Shown here: in pieces, positions 54,841-61,557 of the stretch
Numbering within the stretch: the stretch's first letter is position 1
Layout of the letters: every line of letters begins with the position of its first letter
Assembly: GCA_019745325.1 (NCBI GenBank)
Contig: JAIETK010000003.1
Coordinates: 1 to 64,000, forward strand
DNA length: 64,000 nt
Direction of reading: 5' to 3'
Source: Nitrosomonas sp.
Lineage (GTDB): Bacteria > Pseudomonadota > Gammaproteobacteria > Burkholderiales > Nitrosomonadaceae
Program-made: the position numbers and the translations under genes
The notes under the pieces: model-generated
The model's input: the letters and a program-made list of their open reading frames with translations, nothing else
Databases searched by the model: none
Told to the model about the DNA's origin: nothing

Positions 54841-54956
54841 CGATAAGCTATTATTGTTGCTGGAAAACCTCTAAAATCGCAGGGTCTCGCAAGACTCGAT
54901 CCATTTTTCCCGGAATCGGACGGTCAAATTAGAATAACACCCTTGAGCTATCACAC

Positions 54957-56189
54957 ATGCCGACTTCAACCTACATTTACATTTTCGGTGAAGATGAAAT
55001 AACCATTTGGGGACTCACCGGGCGCGAACGCTTGGCGCGGATGCTGAAACCTTACCCGCACTTGAAATTCACCGGCGATGCCGAAAAAATCCCGGTCAGC
55101 GCTCAGGCGCTGTTTTTGAACGCCAATTTCCTGTTTGACGCACGCGTATTGAAAGCTTTGCTCGAACAGGATAAAAAAGTTGCGTTATACAATGACGAAG
55201 GTTGTCCCGCTGCGATCCTGACCGATGGCAGCTATGCGCCGCAGTTATTGCGCAATCTCAACAACAATAAAGACCATAACTATAAATTCGCGTTGCTGAC
55301 CATCCCGCGCATCGGTTTGAGAGACCTGAAAATCGATGTGCAGCAAAATCTGAAAAAGAAAGATCCGCCGTATATTTTGCCGGTCAGTCTGGAAAACAAG
55401 CCGTTGCTCGAAAAAGAACTGTTTTCCGGATCGTATAAAGGCGTCACCGATTTCGTTACCAAGTGGGTCTGGCCGCTGCCGGCATATTGGGCAACGCATT
55501 ACTGCGTGCGCCGGGGCTGGCAACCGAACCATGTCACTTACGCCAGCGTCGTTTTCGCCGTGCTGGCGGGTGTCGCGTTCTGGTACGGATTGTTCGGAAC
55601 CGGTTTGCTGATGGGTTGGTTCATGACCTTTCTCGATACCGTCGACGGCAAGCTGGCGCGGGTCACCGTCACGTCGAGCCGCTTGGGCGATGTATTGGAT
55701 CACGGCCTGGATATCGTGCACCCGCCGCTGTGGTATGTGGCTTGGGGCGTCGGCTTGGCGGGCACTGCAACGCCGCTGACCGGACTGGGCGTCCTGATGA
55801 CGTTGATGTTTCTCGGTTATGTCGGCGGACGCCTGTGCGAAGGCGCATTCCAGTTCGGCTTGGCGTCATTCGATATGTTTATCTGGAAAAAACTGGACTC
55901 GTTCAACCGCCTCATAACAGCGCGGCGCAACCCGAATCTGGTATTACTCAGCTACGGCTGGCTCACTGACCAACCCGATCTCGGATTGCTGATGGTGGTT
56001 GTCTGGCATCTGGCTTCCACCGCATTCCTGCTCTGGCGCGTCGTCACCGCATGGAAAATCAAGCTGCAAGGTGGCACTCTGACATCCTGGCTGCAGGATA
56101 TCGACCCGGCGCGCGACCGGGATATCTTGGCGGTCAGAATTTTCACGCGCGCCCCGGTCGATCTGAGAAAACCATTTCCGTTGTCATAA
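54957..56189 (+). CDS. CDP-alcohol phosphatidyltransferase with N-terminal extension
   Basis: Joins a CDP-activated lipid to an alcohol. The catalytic signature is complete: D227-x2-D-G-x2-A-R235-x8-G244-x3-D248-x3-D252. Around it are about six hydrophobic helices. Residues 1-150 form a soluble N-terminal domain (YIYIFGEDEITIWGLTGRERL, LFLNANFLFDARVLKALLEQD) that is not a standard IMP-cytidylyltransferase, since no GG..RL nucleotide loop is seen. The product lipid is unknown. The gene is followed by a lipid-kinase-like gene and a Tam41-like gene, suggesting a phospholipid branch. Confidence 0.9.
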   Translation: MPTSTYIYIFGEDEITIWGLTGRERLARMLKPYPHLKFTGDAEKIPVSAQALFLNANFLFDARVLKALLEQDKKVALYNDEGCPAAILTDGSYAPQLLRNLNNNKDHNYKFALLTIPRIGLRDLKIDVQQNLKKKDPPYILPVSLENKPLLEKELFSGSYKGVTDFVTKWVWPLPAYWATHYCVRRGWQPNHVTYASVVFAVLAGVAFWYGLFGTGLLMGWFMTFLDTVDGKLARVTVTSSRLGDVLDHGLDIVHPPLWYVAWGVGLAGTATPLTGLGVLMTLMFLGYVGGRLCEGAFQFGLASFDMFIWKKLDSFNRLITARRNPNLVLLSYGWLTDQPDLGLLMVVVWHLASTAFLLWRVVTAWKIKLQGGTLTSWLQDIDPARDRDILAVRIFTRAPVDLRKPFPLS

Positions 56190-56215
56190 CTTTAACTAGC
56201 CGCCAGACTACCCTC

Positions 56216-57205
56216 ATGACGCTGACCACGCGCATCAGCCGCCTGCAAGCCGGAACAGCCAAAGTTGGCTGCCTGCTCAATCCGCTGGGCGGCCAGGTGC
56301 GCAAGCGGGCAACCGCTATCCGGGACGCATTGCAGGCCATACCGGACTTGATGGTGTGCGAAGCGCAGGATGCACTGACTTTCAAAACCGCCGTCGAACA
56401 ATTGCTGCAAGCGGATATCGATCTACTTGTGATCGTCGCCGGTGACGGCACCACGCATGCAATTTTCAGTCATTTATTCGCGACCCGCGCGCCTGCTGAC
56501 TGGCCGTTGATCATGATCGTTCCCGGCGGCACCACCAACATGACGCCGCTGGACTTAGGTATGCAAGGCAAGCCCGAACAAATCATTCAGCGCTTGCATC
56601 ATTATCTGTGCCAACCAACAGCGCCCCATCTGGTGCAACGCCCGGTACTGCGGATCGAACAAGCAGGTATTCCGGCAATTTACGGCATGTTCTTCGCGGT
56701 CGGCCTGGTCGCGCGCGGCGTTAAATTCTCGCGCAGCCCGGTCAAGCAAATCGGCATCACCGGCGGCATTTTCACCGCATTGATCATGCTGCGTTCATTG
56801 TTCGGTATGTTGTTCGGCCGTCAGCAAAGCGCCTGGTCGCCGGTCACCATGACCTTGACCGAAGCCAACGGACGGATGCATCGCGGCACTTACCTGTTCG
56901 CCCTGGTCAGCGCGCTGCACAGCTTATTGCTCAATATCCGCCCGTATTGGGGCAAAGAGCCGGAGCCATTACACGTCACGCTGGTCGATCAGCAGCACAA
57001 GCGCCTGTGGCGCTCGCTGTGGCCGCTGTTATCGGGTGGAGGACATGTGCTGCAGGAACAAGAGGGTTATTACAGTCATAATACCGCCCGCTTGACGATC
57101 GAAATGGACGACGAATACATCGTCGACGGCGAACTGTACCGTTCGGCGCCGCAATCGCCGGTCACCATCGCCGCTACCGATCCGGTCACGTTTCTGGTGT
57201 TGTAG
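56216..57205 (+). CDS. Diacylglycerol-kinase-family protein
   Basis: A 329-aa lipid or sphingosine-kinase-like protein, probably phosphorylating diacylglycerol to phosphatidate. Visible are VGCLLNPLGGQVRKR, the nucleotide loop IVAGDGTTHAIFSHL (Ala in place of the first Gly of GGDGT) and MIVPGGTTNMTPLDLG. The start MTLTTRISRL is chosen because upstream in-frame sequence overlaps the preceding gene. It lies 26 bases after the phosphatidyltransferase gene and 7 bases before the Tam41-like gene. Confidence 0.85.
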   Translation: MTLTTRISRLQAGTAKVGCLLNPLGGQVRKRATAIRDALQAIPDLMVCEAQDALTFKTAVEQLLQADIDLLVIVAGDGTTHAIFSHLFATRAPADWPLIMIVPGGTTNMTPLDLGMQGKPEQIIQRLHHYLCQPTAPHLVQRPVLRIEQAGIPAIYGMFFAVGLVARGVKFSRSPVKQIGITGGIFTALIMLRSLFGMLFGRQQSAWSPVTMTLTEANGRMHRGTYLFALVSALHSLLLNIRPYWGKEPEPLHVTLVDQQHKRLWRSLWPLLSGGGHVLQEQEGYYSHNTARLTIEMDDEYIVDGELYRSAPQSPVTIAATDPVTFLVL

Positions 57206-57212
57206 GAACCTC

Positions 57213-58184
57213 ATGACTCTCGCGCCTGCCACCCACGAACCATTGCCCGCCGAGTTGCTCAATGCCGTCGCGGCGGAAAGCGATCAGCCGGTCTCGCCGG
57301 ATTTTGCGCCGCTGGTCGATGCGCTGGTTCAGCGTTTTGGCGAATCGCTCGATGCCGTCGTGCTGTACGGTTCCTGCTTGCATTCCGCGATCAGTCTCGA
57401 TGAAGGCATCGTCGATCTGTACGTGGTTGTCGGCGACTACCGTAAAGCTTATCCGCAGCGTCATTTAGCGGTTCTGAATGCATGGCTGCCGCCGAATGTG
57501 TTTTATCTGGAAGTGCCGCATCAGGAAAAAACCCTGCGCGCCAAGTACGCGGTCATTTCCACCGCCGATTTTGAGGCCGGTGCGCACCGGTGGTTTCATT
57601 CGTATATTTGGGCGCGTTTCGCGCAACCATCGCGGCTGCTGTTCGCACGCGACGACACCGTCCGCCGGCGGCTGTACGCGGCGATGGCGCATTCGGTGCT
57701 GACTTTTCTGCGAACCGGCGCGGCGGCGCTCGAAGCGGGTGACTACACTGTTGAACAACTGTGGACTCGCTGCTTGCTGTTGACTTACGCCGCCGAGCTG
57801 CGCGCCGAGAAAGCGGGCCGCGCCAGTCATCTGGCAAATGCCAACCTCGCCGCCTTCACCGGCCTGACCACCGCGGCCAGCCCGCTGTTGCGGAATGTTC
57901 TGGAACCACAAGCGGATGGTTGCTACCGGTGCCTGACCGATCCGGCAACCCAAAAGCAGGCTTTATGGCACTGGCGCGTGCGCCGCTGGCAAGGCCGGGT
58001 TCTGTCGATCCTGCGCCTGGCCAAAGCCACGATGACGTTCGCCAACAGCGTCGACTACGCCGCCTGGAAAATCGAGCGCCACACTGGCGTGCGCGTCGAA
58101 GTCACGCCGCTGCTGCGCCGCCATCCGATTCTGTGGGGCTTGAAAGTCGCCAGCCGGTTAATACGCCGCGGCGTGTTACGCTAA
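57213..58184 (+). CDS. Tam41-like protein, possible CDP-diacylglycerol synthase
   Basis: A 323-aa nucleotidyltransferase-fold protein resembling mitochondrial Tam41 (Mmp37), which makes CDP-diacylglycerol. The nucleotidyltransferase loop is VVLYGSC (G53, S54) with acidic D68 in IVDLYVVV. The block KYAVISTADFEAGAHRW and SYIWARFAQPSRLLF matches the Tam41 region KYGVIST-x-W-LY-GRLxKP. The start is 7 bases after the kinase-like gene, so the trio kinase, Tam41-like and phosphatidyltransferase would form a lipid pathway. The enzymatic role is inferred by family and context. Confidence 0.72.
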   Translation: MTLAPATHEPLPAELLNAVAAESDQPVSPDFAPLVDALVQRFGESLDAVVLYGSCLHSAISLDEGIVDLYVVVGDYRKAYPQRHLAVLNAWLPPNVFYLEVPHQEKTLRAKYAVISTADFEAGAHRWFHSYIWARFAQPSRLLFARDDTVRRRLYAAMAHSVLTFLRTGAAALEAGDYTVEQLWTRCLLLTYAAELRAEKAGRASHLANANLAAFTGLTTAASPLLRNVLEPQADGCYRCLTDPATQKQALWHWRVRRWQGRVLSILRLAKATMTFANSVDYAAWKIERHTGVRVEVTPLLRRHPILWGLKVASRLIRRGVLR

Positions 58185-58235
58185 CAATTGTTTTGCAATT
58201 AAAATTTCAACAAACACTTCAATGGAGACATACCT

Positions 58236-58883
58236 ATGAACCATTTCAGCCGCTTACTCATGCTTGCCACATTCTTGATGCTCACCGCCTGCACCACGAT
58301 GTATCTCGAAGGCCTGGAAAAAGTCGGTATCCCGAAACGCGACGTGATGGTGTACCGCGTTGAAAAAGCCCGCGACACCCAGCAGGAAACCAAGGAACAA
58401 TTCAAATCGGCGTTGGAGCAATTCACCGCCGCCACTAACTTTCAGGGCGGCGATCTGGAAGCGACTTACAAGCGGTTGAACGAGGCGTATGAAGCGAGCC
58501 TGAGCAAAGCCGAAGAAGTCCGCAGCCGCATCGCCGATATCGAAAGCGTCTCGGAAGCGTTATTCACCGAATGGAAACAGGAAATCACGCAATACAGCAA
58601 CGCCTCCATGCGGCAAAACAGCCAGCGCAAACTCGATGCCACACAAACGCATTACCATCAGCTCATCTCGTCGATGAAACAGGCGGAAAGCAAAATCCAG
58701 CCGATCCTGACGGTATTCAACGATCAGGTCATGTACCTCAAGCACAACCTCAACGCCCGCGCCATCGCGTCGCTCAAAGGCGAATTGGGCAACATCAAAT
58801 CCGACGTATCGTCGCTGATCGCCTCGATGGAACGCTCGATCAACGAAGCCAATGCTTTCATCAGCACCATGGACAGCAAGTAA
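58236..58883 (+). CDS. DUF2959 lipoprotein
   Basis: A 215-aa exported lipoprotein with signal ending MLTAC. The body is almost all alpha-helical with long coiled coils (EKARDTQQETKEQFKSALEQF, EASLSKAEEVRSRIADIESVSEALF) and matches the DUF2959 pattern (EKVGIPKRDVMVYRV and MYLKHNLNARAIASLKGEL). A ribosome-binding site (AATGGAG) precedes the ATG. No function is known. It is 51 bases after the Tam41-like gene. Confidence 0.88.
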   Translation: MNHFSRLLMLATFLMLTACTTMYLEGLEKVGIPKRDVMVYRVEKARDTQQETKEQFKSALEQFTAATNFQGGDLEATYKRLNEAYEASLSKAEEVRSRIADIESVSEALFTEWKQEITQYSNASMRQNSQRKLDATQTHYHQLISSMKQAESKIQPILTVFNDQVMYLKHNLNARAIASLKGELGNIKSDVSSLIASMERSINEANAFISTMDSK

Positions 58884-58916
58884 TCCCGAAATGCGCGCCC
58901 GTTTTGAACCTGCGCT

Positions 58917-59762
58917 TCACGCGAAGCGCATCGACAAATCCACCGCTTGCACGTTCTTGGTCAGGCTGCCGATCGAAATCCGGTCAACCCCGGTTTCCGC
59001 GACTTGCCGCACGTTTTCCAGCGTGATATTGCCGGAGGCCTCCAGGATCACCGAAGCGCCGGCTTGCTGGCGGGTCAGCGCCACGGCATCGGCTAATTGA
59101 GCGAGTGCAAAATTGTCCAGCAGCACCATGCGAGCACCCGCTGCCAATGCTTCCTGCAATTCCTGCAACGATTCCACTTCAATCTGGATAAACACACCCG
59201 GCGGCGCAATTTCGCGCGCTTTGCATAACGCCGGTTGAATCCCTCCGGCGGCGATGATGTGGTTCTCCTTGATCAGAATCCCGTCGTACAAGCCAATGCG
59301 ATGATTGACGCCGCCACCGCACGCCACCGCGTATTTCTGCGCCAGCCGCAACCCCGGCAAGGTTTTGCGGGTATCGACGATCACCGCGCCGGTTCCGGCG
59401 ACAGCATCGGTATACCGCCGGGTTTGCGTGGCCACGGCGGATAGCAGTTGCAGGAAGTTCAACGCCGAACGCTCCGCCGTCAGCAGCGTGCGGGCATTTC
59501 CCTTGATCTCGCATAATGTCTGCCCGGCCTGAATTGCATCACCATCCTTGGCGAGCCACTCAATCTCGGTGTCCGCCGCCAGCGATACAAAACACGCCGT
59601 GAACCACTGCGTACCGCATAACACGGCGTTTTCCCGGCTGATCACCGTGACTTGCAGGATTTTATCAGCAGGTATCAACAACGCCGTCAAATCACCGCTA
59701 CCGATATCCTCTTGCAGCGCCTGTGCGACGTTAGCGCGAATTTCATTGTGCAAATCTTGCAA
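58917..59762 (-). CDS. nadC: Nicotinate-nucleotide pyrophosphorylase (quinolinate phosphoribosyltransferase)
   Basis: Makes nicotinate mononucleotide from quinolinate and PRPP in NAD synthesis. The 281-aa protein shows [72 protein letters not shown] and MVLLDNF. Its 3' end carries a perfect 8-bp hairpin (58911-58930) near the stop. It converges on the DUF2959 gene and is divergent from the next gene. Confidence 0.96.
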   Translation of the reverse strand: [281 protein letters not shown]

Positions 59763-59871
59763 TTTTTATCCTTTTGGGCTGTCAAGCCGTGCATTATAGT
59801 GCACGCAAGTTGTTCACTTACTTTCTTCGAACAGCTAGTATAGCGATTGGCCCGCGAAATAAGGAGACGAC

Positions 59872-61365
59872 ATGTCCGGCGCATTCGACTTTATCTTTTA
59901 TAGTATCGCCACGATGCTGGGGGTGGCCCTTGTCGGCTTGATCGTCGTCTGGTTCATCCAGGACGTCACGCAGAAGAAACATTCAATTCTGCGCAATTAT
60001 CCGGTCATTGGCCGGTTGCGCTATTTCTTTGAAATCCAGGGCAAATACTTCCGGCAATATTTTTTCGCCAACGATCGCGACGAGATGCCGTTCAATCGCG
60101 CCACGCGCGGTTGGATCTACAAAAATTCCAAGAATAAGGGCAGTCTGGTCGGCTTCGGTTCAACCAACGATTTGCGCCAGCCGGGTTCGATCATTTTCGT
60201 CAACGCGGCTTTTCCGATTCAGGAAGAAGATCAGCTGCCGACACCGTCGCTGCGAATCGGCGAAGGCTACTGCGAGCAGCCGTTTGAAGCCAAGTCGATC
60301 ATCAATATCAGCGGCATGAGCTACGGCGCGATTTCCAAACCGGCGGTGCGGGCGTTATCGCTCGGCGCCGCGCAGGCGGGTTGCTGGTTGAATACTGGCG
60401 AAGGCGGCTTGGCGCCGTATCATTTGGAAGGCGATTGCGATGTGATCATGCAGATCGGCACCGCGAAGTACGGCATTCGCGACGAGCAGGGAAATTTCTC
60501 GCCGCAACGCGCAAAAGAATTGAGCAAGGTGGTCAAGGCGTTTGAAATCAAGTTATCCCAAGGCGCAAAACCCGGCAAGGGCGGCTTGCTACCGGCGGGC
60601 AAGGTTCATGAGGAGATCGCCTCGATTCGCGGCATTCCGGTGCATCAGGATTCGATCAGCCCGAATCGCCACAAGGACATCAACAATATCGACGAGCTGC
60701 TCGATAAAATCCATTACATCCGTGAACTGACCGGCCGCCCGGTCGGCGTTAAAACCGCGATCGGCGGCTGGAATTTCATCAATGAGCTGTGCGACAGCAT
60801 CAACCGCCGCGGATTGGAATACGCGCCGGATTTTCTCACCATCGACGGCGGCGAAGGCGGCAGCGGCGCGGCGCCGCAAACGCTGATGGATCACGTCAGC
60901 CTGCCGATCGCCGAAGCCTTGCCTCGGGTAGTCGATGCGTTGCTGCAAGCGGATTTGAAAAAACGCATTATCGTCATTGCTGCCGGTAAGCTGGTGACAT
61001 CGGCGGAAGGCGCCTGGGCGCTTTGCGCCGGGGCGGATTTCGTCAACACCGCGCGCGGTTTCATGTTTTCACTCGGTTGTATCCAGGCAATGCGATGCCA
61101 TCTGAATACCTGCCCGACCGGCATTACAACGCACGATCAGCGGCTGCAAAATGGCCTGGTGGTGGAAGAAAAATATTTGCGTGTCGCCAACTACGCCCGG
61201 AATGTTAACAAAGAAATCAACATGATCGCGCATTCGTGCGGGCTTCGTCATGCACGCGAATTCAGACGTGAACATGTGCGTGTCGTCGAAACCGCCGGTA
61301 AGAGCGTGGCACTGAATATTTTGTATCCCTACCCGGAAGCCGCTAAGAAAAGAAATTCGGATTAA
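59872..61365 (+). CDS. FMN-binding glutamate-synthase-domain membrane protein
   Basis: A 497-aa protein with one N-terminal membrane helix (about 7-29) followed by a glutamate synthase alpha-subunit-like FMN domain. Visible are ISGMSYGAISKPAVRALSLGA, EGGLAPYH, SQGAKPGKGGLLPAGKV, TIDGGEGGSGAAP and, near the C-terminus, the iron-sulfur ligand region CIQAMRCHLNTCPTGITT. Such stand-alone membrane-linked proteins are common in proteobacteria; the substrate is not known. A good ribosome-binding site (AAGGAG) precedes the ATG. It is divergent from nadC. Confidence 0.9.
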   Translation: MSGAFDFIFYSIATMLGVALVGLIVVWFIQDVTQKKHSILRNYPVIGRLRYFFEIQGKYFRQYFFANDRDEMPFNRATRGWIYKNSKNKGSLVGFGSTNDLRQPGSIIFVNAAFPIQEEDQLPTPSLRIGEGYCEQPFEAKSIINISGMSYGAISKPAVRALSLGAAQAGCWLNTGEGGLAPYHLEGDCDVIMQIGTAKYGIRDEQGNFSPQRAKELSKVVKAFEIKLSQGAKPGKGGLLPAGKVHEEIASIRGIPVHQDSISPNRHKDINNIDELLDKIHYIRELTGRPVGVKTAIGGWNFINELCDSINRRGLEYAPDFLTIDGGEGGSGAAPQTLMDHVSLPIAEALPRVVDALLQADLKKRIIVIAAGKLVTSAEGAWALCAGADFVNTARGFMFSLGCIQAMRCHLNTCPTGITTHDQRLQNGLVVEEKYLRVANYARNVNKEINMIAHSCGLRHAREFRREHVRVVETAGKSVALNILYPYPEAAKKRNSD

Positions 61366-61474
61366 CCGGACAAGTTGCCGACAGTAATCATCGTAATCTT
61401 AAAGCCGCAATCACTGCCCCGTCCCGCTGCAAAACTGCATTGTTAGAATTGAGCGGAAAAAACCATCCAAATGC

Positions 61475-61486
61475 ATACTTAAGTAT
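61475..61486. promoter_or_regulatory. 12-bp perfect palindrome ATACTTAAGTAT upstream of the GGDEF-EAL gene
   Basis: A perfect palindrome 71-83 bases upstream of the GGDEF-EAL start codon in AT-rich DNA. It could be an operator; no regulator is evident. Confidence 0.3.
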
Positions 61487-61557
61487 TGTGTAGAATAACC
61501 GATAATACATGCCTTTGAATCGATTCCAAAACTTCATACAACAGGCAATCACAGGCA

